From NCBI GenBank assembly GCA_905233165.1, contig CAJODL010000014.1:1-61442 (forward strand): a DNA stretch of 61,442 nt, given 5' to 3'. The notes below the pieces were generated by a model. That model searched no databases. It was not told the origin of the DNA and worked only from the letters and a program-made list of their open reading frames with translations. The position numbers were made by a program, and so were the translations under genes. Shown here piece by piece: positions 28,881 to 37,505 of this stretch. Source of the DNA: an uncultured Prevotella sp. (GTDB lineage Bacteria; Bacteroidota; Bacteroidia; Bacteroidales; Bacteroidaceae). Numbering within the stretch: the stretch's first letter is position 1; every line of letters starts with the position of its first letter.

Positions 28881-29200
28881 TATTCGAAACCTAATTCTAC
28901 TCTTGCTTCTTCTGTCATCATGCTCTTGTCCCACTCTGGTTCAAAGACCATGTTTACGTTTGCTGATGTGACTCCGGATACTGCACTCACCTTGGTGCGC
29001 ACATCCTCAATAATATAATCTGCTGCCGGACATGAGGGGGCAGTGAACGTCATATCGATATCCAACTTGCCATCATCGGCAAGGTCAATCTTATATACAA
29101 GACCGAGATCGTAGATGTTTACTGGTATCTCGGGGTCATAGACTGTCTGTAGCACTTCTACAATGCGCTCTTCTATCTTTGTTCTTTCTTCTTGTGTCAT
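28880..29200 (-). CDS. MIP18/DUF59 family Fe-S cluster assembly protein
   Basis: This 106-residue protein is a single DUF59 (MIP18/SufT/PaaD-like) domain: VYDPEIPVNIYDLGLVYKI near residue 20, then MTFTAPSCPAADYI with the conserved cysteine near residue 56. These proteins help assemble or deliver iron-sulfur clusters, in the cytoplasm. It overlaps radC by ATGA upstream and lpxH by one base downstream, so it is part of a tightly packed operon. Many Fe-S proteins are in the window (polyferredoxin, aldo/keto reductase, class I fumarase), but a direct link is not shown. Confidence 0.92.
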   Translation of the reverse strand: MTQEERTKIEERIVEVLQTVYDPEIPVNIYDLGLVYKIDLADDGKLDIDMTFTAPSCPAADYIIEDVRTKVSAVSGVTSANVNMVFEPEWDKSMMTEEARVELGFE

Positions 29201-29910
29201 AATTTCCCGTTTTCGCGGTAAGAGTAATAATTGCCGTCGGTTATGATAACGTGATCGGCCAAGTGGATTCTCATGGTATTGCAGGCCTGTAGTATGTGAT
29301 TTGTCAGCGTATCATCGTTACGGCTGGGGTTTGTATTGCCGCTGGGGTGATTGTGAACCAATGCAATGACTGTCGCTCCTGCCAACAAAGCTTCCTTTAA
29401 CACCATCCTAACATCGACAGCGGTTTCTACCAAGCCTCCCTGTGAGAGTTTTATCTTGGAGATGAGTTGGAAATTGGTATTTAGCAGTAATACGTATGAC
29501 TCCTCTACCTTCAGGTCACGCATTATGGGATGCATGAGGTTGTATATGTTCTGTGGTGTGTCGAGTTTTGGCACCTCAGGCATAGAGCTTTGCTGTCTCC
29601 TCTTTCCCAATTCGCATGCTGCTAACAGCGTGATGGCCTTGGCTTCTCCGATGCCATTGTATTTCATCATCTCCTGGATGGACATCTTTCCCAGCATTGC
29701 AAGGCTGTCCTTGTTGTCGCGAAGCATCCGCTTCATCAGGTCCACAGCGGTCTCATTGCTGTTTCCGGAACCGATGAGTATTGCCAGTAGCTCTGCATTG
29801 CTGAGGGCTTCCGGACCTTTCATCATCAGTTTCTCGCGTGGTCTGTCTTCCTTGGCCCACTCCTTGACGCGAAGGCGATGTAATGAGTCGTCTCTTTCTG
29901 TATTACTCAT
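29197..29910 (-). CDS. radC: RadC family JAB-domain protein
   Basis: This 237-residue protein has an N-terminal helix-hairpin-helix-like region (LSNAELLAILIGSG, IQEMMKYNGIGEAKA) and a C-terminal RadC/JAB metal-binding domain with ALVHNHPSGN and a later S-x-x-D (PSRNDDTLT). The family was named for DNA repair, but its biochemical role remains unclear; JAB folds can be metalloproteases. ATG at 29910 is chosen because it overlaps the upstream glycosyltransferase stop as ATGA. Translation is coupled on both sides. Confidence 0.95.
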   Translation of the reverse strand: MSNTERDDSLHRLRVKEWAKEDRPREKLMMKGPEALSNAELLAILIGSGNSNETAVDLMKRMLRDNKDSLAMLGKMSIQEMMKYNGIGEAKAITLLAACELGKRRQQSSMPEVPKLDTPQNIYNLMHPIMRDLKVEESYVLLLNTNFQLISKIKLSQGGLVETAVDVRMVLKEALLAGATVIALVHNHPSGNTNPSRNDDTLTNHILQACNTMRIHLADHVIITDGNYYSYRENGKL

Positions 29911-30920
29911 TTTCCCATCCATGCTTTAATAAACCCTGTACCATATCCTAACAGTTGCGTATACGATGTGGCAATACTTAGGAATCCAACCTTCAAGGAA
30001 CGGTTGCGTATGGTGGAATCGATAAATACCAATGCGGCGAAGAGCAGTAGTGGAATCCAAGGTGCTGCGCACAGCCAATACCATTTATGTATTGCTGCCT
30101 GCGGAGAACCAGCGGAATGGTCATACTCCATCAGAACACGTCCCACAGCAGAAATCAGTATGAGAAGGCATACGCCAACTGTAAAGAGCATTGGCAAAAG
30201 GTGTACCAACTTCATAGTGCCTGGGTGGAGCTTTGTCAGGGCGATACGTGCAGCACCGCTGTGCTCCACCTGACGGAAGAATGCCCTCAGGTCTGTCCTG
30301 CGCTTGTGCCATACCCATGCTTCGGGTATCAGTGTTGTAGAGAATCCGCCTTCAACGATGCGATAAGAGAAGTCGATGTCTTCTCCGTAGCGCATCTTCT
30401 TGAATCCCCCGAGCTGCGTATATATATCGCGTCGTATTCCCATATTGAAGGAGCGTGGGAAGAACTTGTCGAGCTTTGTCTTGCCACCTCGTATTCCTCC
30501 TGTTGTGAAAAAGGATGTCATGGAATAGCTGACAGCCTTTTGCATGGCATTGAAATCGGGGTGCGATGCGTCAGGGCCTCCGAAGGCTGCAAGATTGGGG
30601 GATGCGGCAATACCATTATCCACGGAGTTAAGATAGGCAGGTGGTAACAAAACATCACTATCGAGGATGATGAGCCACTCACCTTGTGCTCTCGCGGCGC
30701 CATAGTTGCGGCTGTCGCCCGGACCGCCATTCTCCTTGGAGTAATAGTGGAGAGACAGTTTGTCAGTATATTTACGACACACCTCCTCACATGGTTGTGA
30801 GGAACCGTCTTCTACAACGATAACCTCAAAATCAGTAAAAGCCTGACGAGTGAGACTGCTGAGCAGTTCGTCAACCTCGTCAGGCCTATTATAAACCGGT
30901 ATGATTACGGAATATCTCAC
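29907..30920 (-). CDS. Family 2 glycosyltransferase with C-terminal membrane segments
   Basis: This 337-residue protein has a GT-A domain: SVIIPVYNRPDEV at the N-terminus, VVEDGSSQPCEEV, NGGPGDSRNYGA, and the nucleotide-sugar motif ILDSDV (D-x-D) near residue 90. An aromatic/charged acceptor region (YGEDIDFSYR) follows near residue 190. Two hydrophobic segments (about 240-262 and 280-300) would anchor it to the inner membrane. It probably transfers a sugar to a lipid-linked or envelope glycan; donor and acceptor are unknown. It lies 16 bp after efp and overlaps radC. Confidence 0.92.
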   Translation of the reverse strand: MRYSVIIPVYNRPDEVDELLSSLTRQAFTDFEVIVVEDGSSQPCEEVCRKYTDKLSLHYYSKENGGPGDSRNYGAARAQGEWLIILDSDVLLPPAYLNSVDNGIAASPNLAAFGGPDASHPDFNAMQKAVSYSMTSFFTTGGIRGGKTKLDKFFPRSFNMGIRRDIYTQLGGFKKMRYGEDIDFSYRIVEGGFSTTLIPEAWVWHKRRTDLRAFFRQVEHSGAARIALTKLHPGTMKLVHLLPMLFTVGVCLLILISAVGRVLMEYDHSAGSPQAAIHKWYWLCAAPWIPLLLFAALVFIDSTIRNRSLKVGFLSIATSYTQLLGYGTGFIKAWMGK

Positions 30921-30936
30921 GATGAGAGTAAGGATA

Positions 30937-31503
30937 CTATTCCTTCATTCTCTGAAGGTAGCTGCCATCGCGTGTATCTACCTGTACCAGCTCTCCTTCT
31001 TCGATGAACAGAGGTACACGGATTTCTACACCTGTCTCCAGTGTTGCTGGCTTCAGGGTGTTTGTAGCTGTGTCGCCCTTAACACCTGGCTCTGAATGTA
31101 CTACGCGGAGAACAGTCTTCTGTGGCATTTCTGCATAGAGAACAGTCTCTGTGTCAGCATCGCTAACAACTTCTACGATATCGCTTTCCTTCATGTACTC
31201 TACACCACTTACGAGGTCTGCTGGGATAGGAGCCTGATCAAAAGTCTCCTGATTCATGAATACATAGTCATCACCTTCCTTATACAGGTACTGGTATGGA
31301 CGACGCTCGATGCGAACATCCTCCAAACGCTCACCAATATTGAAACGACGCTCGAGAACGCGACCGTCGGTTACATTCTTGAGCTTAATGTTCATGATTG
31401 TGTTACCTTTTCCTGGCTTACGATGCTGGAAATCAATGCATACCCAGATGCCTCCGTCCATACGAACGGCTACACCCTTCTTAATGTCTTGTGATTGAAT
31501 CAT
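30937..31503 (-). CDS. efp: Translation elongation factor P
   Basis: This 188-residue protein has the three-domain EF-P length and pattern: an N-terminal KOW-like domain with the loop HRKPGKGN whose Lys is the usual tip residue, the middle OB domain (YVFMNQETFDQ), and a C-terminal OB domain with GVEIRVPLFIEEGELVQVDTRDGSYLQR. EF-P relieves ribosome stalling at polyproline stretches. It heads a minus-strand operon and has its own -7 element at 31577-31584, divergent from rpmH. Confidence 0.97.
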   Translation of the reverse strand: MIQSQDIKKGVAVRMDGGIWVCIDFQHRKPGKGNTIMNIKLKNVTDGRVLERRFNIGERLEDVRIERRPYQYLYKEGDDYVFMNQETFDQAPIPADLVSGVEYMKESDIVEVVSDADTETVLYAEMPQKTVLRVVHSEPGVKGDTATNTLKPATLETGVEIRVPLFIEEGELVQVDTRDGSYLQRMKE

Positions 31504-31576
31504 TTTAACTTATTTTATACTTGTGATTGAAAAATGCAATAACACATTAGCCCCTCTTCAGGGCTTAAAACGTGCG

Positions 31577-31584
31577 CAAAGGTA
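31577..31584 (-). promoter_or_regulatory. -7 element of efp operon
   Basis: TACCTTTG on the minus strand, giving a leader of about 70 nt that contains a small agccc/gggct hairpin near 31548-31565. Confidence 0.65.
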
Positions 31585-31655
31585 TGAAAATAATGCAGAA
31601 AAATGGATAAAAATCAATAAAAATGCAATTTAATTGCTTGTTTTCGTGTCAAATA

Positions 31656-31687
31656 CTTGCGTATTTAAATTAAATATTGTACCTTTG
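31656..31687 (+). promoter_or_regulatory. Promoter of rpmH
   Basis: CTTG (31656-31659) and TACCTTTG (31680-31687) are 20 nt apart; the leader is about 45 nt. Confidence 0.7.
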
Positions 31688-31736
31688 CACCTCGATTACG
31701 TGAAATAGACGAAACAACAAACAAAACATAAGAACA

Positions 31737-31892
31737 ATGAAAAGAACATTTCAACCCCACAATCGTCGTCGTGTGAACAAGCACGGTTTTCGTGAGCGTA
31801 TGTCAACTAAGAATGGCCGCAAAGTATTAGCATCTCGCAGAGCTCACGGTAGAAAGAAGCTTACAGTTAGCGACGAGCATCACGGAAAGTAA
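31737..31892 (+). CDS. rpmH: 50S ribosomal protein L34
   Basis: This 51-residue, highly basic protein begins [22 protein letters not shown] and continues [16 protein letters not shown], the L34 signature, with a short family-specific tail (TVSDEHHGK). It is too short to stand out by length but unmistakable by sequence. It sits in the large ribosomal subunit. The usual neighbours (rnpA, dnaA) are absent, as is common in Bacteroidales. It has its own promoter and a strong terminator. Confidence 0.98.
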   Translation: MKRTFQPHNRRRVNKHGFRERMSTKNGRKVLASRRAHGRKKLTVSDEHHGK

Positions 31893-31910
31893 GAGATTTC
31901 CGTCATACGA

Positions 31911-31953
31911 AAGGTCTGGCTTTCCAAATGAAGGAAAGACAGACCTTTTTTTT
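31911..31953 (+). terminator. Terminator of rpmH
   Basis: A stem of 8 + 6 bp with one mismatch (31911-31925 with 31933-31947), loop aaatgaa, then a run of T. Confidence 0.92.
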
Positions 31954-32010
31954 GATAGCAAGAAGTTATTTTGATAATAATAGCCAGAAATGGCACAAGT
32001 ATAAGAAGAA

Positions 32011-32448
32011 ATGGTAAAGGTAAAAATCGTAAACAAGGGACGCCAACAGCTACCTGCTTATGCTACTTCACAAAGTGCGGGTATGGATATCAGGGCTAAT
32101 ATAGACGAAGCAATAGAGTTACAGCCTTTGGAGCGTCGTCTCATTCCAACTGGTCTGTTCATGGCTTTGCCTGATGGCTATGAGGCTCAGGTAAGACCTC
32201 GTTCCGGTCTTGCTTTAAAGCATGGTATTACAGTTCTGAATACCCCCGGTACTATTGATGCCGACTATAGAGGCGAGGTGGGCGTAATCCTTGTTAATCT
32301 GTCGAATACTCCTTTTACCATAGAACCTGGTGAGAGAGTAGCCCAGATGGTTATTGCGAAGTATGAGCAGGCTGCTCTGGAGGAAGTAGAAGTCCTTGAC
32401 GAAACAGAACGAGGAGCCGGAGGATACGGACATTCGGGGAGGAAGTAA
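32011..32448 (+). CDS. dut: Deoxyuridine 5'-triphosphate nucleotidohydrolase
   Basis: This 145-residue trimeric-type dUTPase carries the five family motifs in order: SAGMDIRA (1), [11 protein letters not shown] (2), [14 protein letters not shown] (3), [10 protein letters not shown] (4) and [11 protein letters not shown] (5, the C-terminal flap). It hydrolyses dUTP to dUMP and pyrophosphate in the cytoplasm, limiting uracil in DNA and supplying dTMP synthesis. It leads a plus-strand set with a TPR protein, a DUF4292 lipoprotein and an EnvC-like protein, an order I know as conserved in Bacteroidales. A heptad tract follows. Confidence 0.98.
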   Translation: MVKVKIVNKGRQQLPAYATSQSAGMDIRANIDEAIELQPLERRLIPTGLFMALPDGYEAQVRPRSGLALKHGITVLNTPGTIDADYRGEVGVILVNLSNTPFTIEPGERVAQMVIAKYEQAALEEVEVLDETERGAGGYGHSGRK

Positions 32449-32510
32449 TTCGTCATGGTCTAAGGTCAAAGGTCTAAGGTCAAAGGTCTAAGGTCAAAGG
32501 TCAAAGGTCA
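32449..32510 (+). repeat. Heptad tract (aaggtct/aaggtca)
   Basis: About seven units fill the whole gap between dut and the TPR gene and continue into that gene's first codons (ttcaaaggttttaaggtgaaagg). Confidence 0.9.
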
Positions 32511-34019
32511 ATGTTCAAAGGTTTTAAGGTGAAAGGAATCGTATTAGCCATATTTCTTATTGCGAATTTGCTGACTCTACGAGCTGGCAATTCAAAATAT
32601 GATTACACATATCTTGAAGCTGTAAGGCAGAAGGATATGGGTAACTATGCTTTGGCTTTTGCTTTGTTCAAACGTTGCGTAGAGATGACCCCGACTGCTT
32701 CGGAGGCCCATTATGGCCTTGGGTCTATGTATATCGGGCTTCATAATGACTCCCTTGCCCTTGCTCATATAAAGAAATCAACGGAACTGGAACCCACTAA
32801 TACTGAGTATCAAGAGCGTCTGGCACAGTTATACCTTTATAGTGACAGGATAGATTCTGCCGTCGTGGTATATGAGCAGTTGGCTCACCAGGTGCCTGAT
32901 AATACGGAATATCTGGGCATACTGATTCAGATATATGAACAGCAGCGTGACTATAAGAAGATGCTGGATGCTCTAAGCAGACTGGAAGTGCAGGAGGGGC
33001 AGAGTGAGCAGATAACGCTCGCAAAGATGCAGGCTCATTCTCTTTTGGGTGACAGCGAGGGCGCATATAAGGAAATAAAGCAGTTGGCTGATACTCACCC
33101 ATACGAGATGGCATATAGGGTGCTTATGGGAAACTGGCTATTGAACAATGGTCGGAAGGCGGAGGCGTTGAAAACGTTTACTGATGTATTAAAGGAATCT
33201 CCTAACAATGCCCAGGCGCAGATGTCACTCATGGATTATTATCGTACGATAAAGGAAGAGCAAAAAGCGGATAGCCTGCTGGAAGGATTGCTCGTAAATC
33301 CTACAACCGATACGGGTACTCGCACGATTCTCCTCGGTGAATGGCTAAAGACACATGGAGATGCTTCGGAGAGTGATACAAAGGAACTGTTGCAGAAGGT
33401 TCTTGATGTTGCACCTGAAAACATCGCTGCACGTCTGCAACTTCTCCAGATACTATGGAACGACAGTATTGACGAGAATGTTGTCAAGGAATGTCGCAAG
33501 GCAGTAGAGTATATACCGGGTGAAGTGATGTTATACTACTATCTCGGACTTGCACAGTTTGTGAATGGGCATACCGAAGATGCCATAAACTCGCTGAAGA
33601 GTGGTATTGCTAACCAAAAAAGGGACACCCCAAAGCCTCTCATGGGAAATATATACAGCATCCTTGGGGACGCATATCATAAGATAGGTGACAAGAAGGC
33701 TTCATATGAGGCCTATGACAGTTGCCTTGTTTATGCACCGGACAACGTGGTGTGCCTAAATAACTATGCATATTACCTATCTGTGGAGAAAGAAGACCTA
33801 AAGAAGGCGGAGAGGATGTCATATAAGGCCATTACGGCAGAACCAAACAATGCAATATACCTCGATACATATGCTTGGATACTATACCAAGAAGGTAACT
33901 ATGCGGATGCCAAGACGTATATTGATATGGCCATAAAGAACCTTGTTCCTCCAGAGGAAAACGAGGATAACAAGGAAATATTTGAACATTTAAGAGCAAT
34001 TAACGAGAAAATAAAATGA
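32511..34019 (+). CDS. Tetratricopeptide repeat protein, exported
   Basis: This 502-residue protein has an N-terminal signal-like segment (about 8-25) followed by roughly ten TPR helical pairs, for example NYALAFALFKRCVEMTP, SLALAHIKKSTELEPTNTEY and NYADAKTYIDMAIKN. TPR arrays are protein-binding scaffolds. It probably sits in the periplasm or on a membrane and serves envelope assembly with its neighbours (inference). The first codons (MFKGFKVKG) are encoded by the same heptads as the upstream gap, so the start codon arises within repeat DNA. The stop overlaps the next start by ATGA. Confidence 0.9.
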   Translation: MFKGFKVKGIVLAIFLIANLLTLRAGNSKYDYTYLEAVRQKDMGNYALAFALFKRCVEMTPTASEAHYGLGSMYIGLHNDSLALAHIKKSTELEPTNTEYQERLAQLYLYSDRIDSAVVVYEQLAHQVPDNTEYLGILIQIYEQQRDYKKMLDALSRLEVQEGQSEQITLAKMQAHSLLGDSEGAYKEIKQLADTHPYEMAYRVLMGNWLLNNGRKAEALKTFTDVLKESPNNAQAQMSLMDYYRTIKEEQKADSLLEGLLVNPTTDTGTRTILLGEWLKTHGDASESDTKELLQKVLDVAPENIAARLQLLQILWNDSIDENVVKECRKAVEYIPGEVMLYYYLGLAQFVNGHTEDAINSLKSGIANQKRDTPKPLMGNIYSILGDAYHKIGDKKASYEAYDSCLVYAPDNVVCLNNYAYYLSVEKEDLKKAERMSYKAITAEPNNAIYLDTYAWILYQEGNYADAKTYIDMAIKNLVPPEENEDNKEIFEHLRAINEKIK

Positions 34020-34606
34020 ACGATTTGATTAAGCGAGAGCAGAGGAAATTAAAGACCATCCTACTGATTGCTGTCGGTGCCGTTGTAATGACAGCATGTA
34101 AGACAACCAAGACAACAGAGAGTGTTCCAAAGCCTGTTGTAGTGAAGGATAATACTCCCAAAAACATAAATGTCACTGCTAAGTTGGACGTTAATGTCAA
34201 GACTCAGTCAGATAACATAAACGTTGATGGCAAATTGTTCATGAGATATAACGAGATGATTAGAATCACTGTCGTTCCTTATGGCATCATGGAGGCTGCT
34301 CGCTTGGAGTTTACTCCTAAAGAGGTGTTGCTCATTGATAGAATAAACAGACAGTATGTCAAGGCAAAATATGAAGATGTGCCATTTCTGAAGAAGTATA
34401 ACCTCAATTTCCAATCCCTACAGCAACGTTTCTGGGACGAATATCATAAAGAACGCATCAGCCTTGATGTCGGTGCTGCGGTGCTAAACATAAAACTCAG
34501 TAAGATAAACAATGACGCTACCTGGGATGCCAACATCACGAGCGTGTCATCACGATATAAGGCTGTAACAGCCACAGAACTTATGAACAAGTTCGGAGGG
34601 TTTTGA
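34016..34606 (+). CDS. DUF4292 lipoprotein
   Basis: This 196-residue protein has a basic leader, a hydrophobic stretch and a lipobox (VMTAC, about Cys28), then a beta-rich domain with MRYNEMIRITVVPYGIMEAARLEF and KEVLLIDRINRQY. The second of these resembles LolB/LolA-type folds of lipoprotein carriers, and DUF4292 belongs to that broad group. It may help move or insert lipoproteins or lipids in the envelope (inference). It overlaps the TPR gene by ATGA; the EnvC-like gene follows after a short repeat-rich gap. Confidence 0.88.
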   Translation: MNDLIKREQRKLKTILLIAVGAVVMTACKTTKTTESVPKPVVVKDNTPKNINVTAKLDVNVKTQSDNINVDGKLFMRYNEMIRITVVPYGIMEAARLEFTPKEVLLIDRINRQYVKAKYEDVPFLKKYNLNFQSLQQRFWDEYHKERISLDVGAAVLNIKLSKINNDATWDANITSVSSRYKAVTATELMNKFGGF

Positions 34607-34673
34607 TGGGCTAAGGTCAAAGGTCAAAGGTCTGAGGTTCTTGAAACCTGAAACTTAATTTTCAATCTTATAC

Positions 34674-36302
34674 ATGCGAATACGACTCCTTATATATATA
34701 ATGTTTCTCAGTCTTTTGAGCGTCAATGCTCAGAAGAAGACAACCAGTCATCGTGCACAGCAACGCACTGCCGTCCGTAAAACGACGAAGCAAAGGTCAA
34801 AGGTCAAAAGTCAAAAGCCAAAGGCTACTACGCAACAGCAGAAAAGTAAACAGCCTGCTGTTACTAATTCTGCCATCAAGGGATTGCGTCAAGAGCAGGC
34901 ACAGATAAAGCAGAATATCCGCAAGCACGAGCAGGCACTGAAGGCAAACAAGGCAGAGGTGAGCAAGAAACTCAGGGACCTTGAGCGAATCAGTAGCGAC
35001 ATAAACAGTCGCCAGCGTTCCATTGACACTTTGCAGCATGACATCCATCACATCAGCGACGACATAGACATGCTCTCCATGCAATTAGAAAACCTGCAGG
35101 AGATGCTTGAGGAACGTAAGAAGAGCTATATCAAGAGCGTGCAGTATATGGCGCGCAATCATACTATAGGCAGCAAGTTGATGTTTATCTTCTCAGCAGA
35201 GAACTTCAGTCAGGCATATCGTCGCATGCGTTTCATGAAAGACTATGCCACATTCCAGCGCACACAGGGCGAAGCTCTGAAGGAACAGAAAAGAAGGGTG
35301 GGGGAGAAACAAAACCAGCTTGGCGAGGCTAAGAAAATAAAGAATGTCCTGCTCAATAAGGATGCCAGGGAGAAGCAGGCGCTAAGTGCTCAGAAGCAGG
35401 AGAGCCAGAAGATTGTCGCTTCTCTGAAAAACCAACAGAAAACGATACAGAGTGTCATTGATGACCAGAAGAAACGTGATGCTGTTCTGAATTCACGCAT
35501 CGACGCCCTTATAGCTGAAGAAATAGAACGTGCCCGCCAGCGTGCCATTGCGGAGGCTAAGAAAAAGGCTGCCGAGGAAGTTCGTAGGAAGGCTGAGGCA
35601 AAGCGCAAGGCAGAAGAATTGGCCCGTAAGAAGGCTGAAGCAGAGGCGCGTGCCAGGGAAAATGCCCGTCGCATAGCAGAGGCAAAGGCGGCAGAGGAGA
35701 GAGCAAAGGCTGCTGCTGCACAGGCTGCGCGTGATGAGGCTGCCCGTCAGCGTGCGGAACAGCTGGCTCGTGAGGCGGAATCACGTCGTATAGCAGCAGA
35801 GCGTAAGGCTGCTATCGATGCGGAACGCGATAGGCGCAATGTTGCTGAAGCAAGAAAGGTAAATGAGGAAGCGGCTGTTATGCTTACTACGGAAGATAAA
35901 GTTATCAGCGGCGGCTTCGAGGCCAACCGCGGCAGACTGCCGTCACCTATTGCCGGTGGCAGAATAGTAAGCCATTTCGGTCAGCATGGAGTAGAAGGCT
36001 TGCCGGGTGTGGTATTAGATAATAAAGGTATAAATATACTTGGTGGACCAGGTGCTGCTGCCCGTTCTATTTATGACGGAGAGGTGAGCGCTGTGTTCAA
36101 CGTCGGTGGTTCTATGGGTGTACTTATCAGGCATGGCTCTTATATTTCTGTATATTGCAATTTGGCAAGCGTCAGTGTGTCACGCGGCCAAAAGGTAAGT
36201 GTAAGACAGCCTATCGGAACCGTCGGAAAGGATAATATCCTACAGTTCCAGCTTAGAAAGGAACGCGCAAAGCTCAACCCTGAACAGTGGTTAGCAAGGT
36301 AA
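34674..36302 (+). CDS. EnvC-like murein hydrolase activator with degenerate LytM domain
   Basis: This 542-residue protein has a signal peptide (about 1-19), a basic low-complexity stretch partly made of heptad DNA (34791-34825, residues about 40-50), and a long coiled coil (about 70-400, the second part an Ala/Glu/Arg-rich helix). A C-terminal LytM/M23-type domain (about 425-542) follows. In that domain the metal ligands are lost: the usual H-x-H is LQFQLRK, and the N-terminal H-x-x-x-D is absent. This is as in EnvC, which activates amidases rather than cutting peptidoglycan. It likely acts in daughter-cell separation in the periplasm (by family). Confidence 0.92.
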   Translation: MRIRLLIYIMFLSLLSVNAQKKTTSHRAQQRTAVRKTTKQRSKVKSQKPKATTQQQKSKQPAVTNSAIKGLRQEQAQIKQNIRKHEQALKANKAEVSKKLRDLERISSDINSRQRSIDTLQHDIHHISDDIDMLSMQLENLQEMLEERKKSYIKSVQYMARNHTIGSKLMFIFSAENFSQAYRRMRFMKDYATFQRTQGEALKEQKRRVGEKQNQLGEAKKIKNVLLNKDAREKQALSAQKQESQKIVASLKNQQKTIQSVIDDQKKRDAVLNSRIDALIAEEIERARQRAIAEAKKKAAEEVRRKAEAKRKAEELARKKAEAEARARENARRIAEAKAAEERAKAAAAQAARDEAARQRAEQLAREAESRRIAAERKAAIDAERDRRNVAEARKVNEEAAVMLTTEDKVISGGFEANRGRLPSPIAGGRIVSHFGQHGVEGLPGVVLDNKGINILGGPGAAARSIYDGEVSAVFNVGGSMGVLIRHGSYISVYCNLASVSVSRGQKVSVRQPIGTVGKDNILQFQLRKERAKLNPEQWLAR

Positions 36303-36303
36303 A

Positions 36304-36340
36304 GACCCCACCTCGGCCCTCTCAAGGGAGGGAGGAGGTA
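36304..36340 (+). repeat. GC-rich palindromic element after EnvC-like gene
   Basis: It starts at the stop codon (gaccccacctcggccctc, then gggagggagg). A close relative lies at 54193-54228, after recG, in that gene's orientation. A heptad-like gtttatagataatagttaa tract follows to about 36372. Confidence 0.75.
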
Positions 36341-36373
36341 GTTTATAGATAATAGTTAATAGATAATAGTTAA

Positions 36374-36406
36374 ATGACGCAGATGCTTTTTTGCATTCTG
36401 CGTCAT
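36374..36406. terminator. Hairpin between convergent envC-like and cysK genes
   Basis: A 10-bp stem (atgacgcaga with its complement) with extra inner pairs around six T. It has weak T-runs outside and could end transcription from either side. Confidence 0.55.
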
Positions 36407-36425
36407 ATACTTTCAACTCTACACT

Positions 36426-37349
36426 TTATAAGACCGACAGATACCTCTCTCCAGTGTCGGGGAGCAGGACGACAATGTTCTTGCCTTCGAATTCCGGACG
36501 TTGAGCTATGATTGTGGCGGCGTGCAGGGCTGCTCCTGACGAGATGCCGACAAACAGACCCTCTTCTCGTGCCAGGGCACGGGCGGCGGCGAAGGCGGCA
36601 TCGTCTTCTACGGGAAGAATCTCATCAATAACAGAATGGTCGAAATTCTTTGGTATGAAGTTCGCACCAATACCCTGAATCTTATGACTGCCGGCCTGCT
36701 TGCCACTCAGAATAGCACTTGAGGCCGGTTCTACGGCAACGACATGCGCATCGGGGAAGGTCTGTTTGATGGCCTTGCCGGTGCCAGACACTGTGCCGCC
36801 AGTACCGACGCCTGCTACAAAGGCATCCACGCTCTTGTTGGAAGCAAGAAAATCTGAAACTATTTCGGGACCGGTAGTGTCGATGTGCGCCTGCGGGTTT
36901 GCAGGATTGTCAAACTGCTGTAAGATGACGGCACCTGGTATGGTGTCGCGCAACTCCTCTGCTTTCTTGATGGCACCAGCCATTCCTTCACTACCAGGCG
37001 TGAGGACGATTTCCGTGCCATAGGCCGCAGCAAGTTTTCTGCGCTCGATGCTCATGGTCTCCGGCATGGTAAGGATGACGCGATAGCCGCGTATCGCACC
37101 CACGAGAGACAGTCCGACGCCGGTATTGCCGGAAGTCGGTTCGATGATGGTGCCACCGGCTTTGAGGATGCCGCGTTGCTCTGCATCGTCAATCATAGCA
37201 AGTGCCACACGGTCTTTGACACTGCCGCCGGGATTAAAAAATTCTACCTTGGCGATGATGTTCGCCTTAACGTTATGCTGCTCAGCATATTTTGAAAGAG
37301 TAACCATTGGCGTATTGCCAATAAGTTCGGTAACGGAATTGTAAATCAT
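36426..37349 (-). CDS. cysK: Cysteine synthase A (O-acetylserine sulfhydrylase)
   Basis: This 307-residue PLP enzyme has the schiff-base Lys in NPGGSVKDR (about residue 43), the substrate loop TSGNTG, the phosphate-binding GVGTGGTVSGTG, the IQGIGANFIP segment and GISSGAA. All of these are typical of CysK. It makes cysteine from O-acetylserine and sulfide in the cytoplasm. It starts at the N-terminus as the family does. Its stop is followed by heptads in its own orientation. Cysteine supply fits the many Fe-S proteins nearby, but no co-regulation is seen. Confidence 0.97.
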   Translation of the reverse strand: MIYNSVTELIGNTPMVTLSKYAEQHNVKANIIAKVEFFNPGGSVKDRVALAMIDDAEQRGILKAGGTIIEPTSGNTGVGLSLVGAIRGYRVILTMPETMSIERRKLAAAYGTEIVLTPGSEGMAGAIKKAEELRDTIPGAVILQQFDNPANPQAHIDTTGPEIVSDFLASNKSVDAFVAGVGTGGTVSGTGKAIKQTFPDAHVVAVEPASSAILSGKQAGSHKIQGIGANFIPKNFDHSVIDEILPVEDDAAFAAARALAREEGLFVGISSGAALHAATIIAQRPEFEGKNIVVLLPDTGERYLSVL

Positions 37350-37403
37350 TTTTTTAATAGGGAGCTAAATATGGAGTTAAAAAAGGGAGTTTAAAAGGGG
37401 AGT

Positions 37404-37505
37404 GATTTTTTAGTTAAGAGTTAAAAGTTAAGAGTTAAGAAAATCGGGCCCTTTTTTATCGTTATTTCGTTATGTCGTTATTTCGTTATGTCGTTATTTC
37501 GAGGG
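37404..37505. repeat. Two repeat tracts downstream of GH13 gene
   Basis: agttaag/agttaaa heptads lie at about 37413-37438, and cgttattt/cgttatgt 8-mers at about 37458-37500. The 8-mer tract runs into the GH13 gene: its last Lys codon and TAA stop lie in a cgaaataacg unit. The word gggccc occurs on both sides (about 37446 and 37503). Confidence 0.85.
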
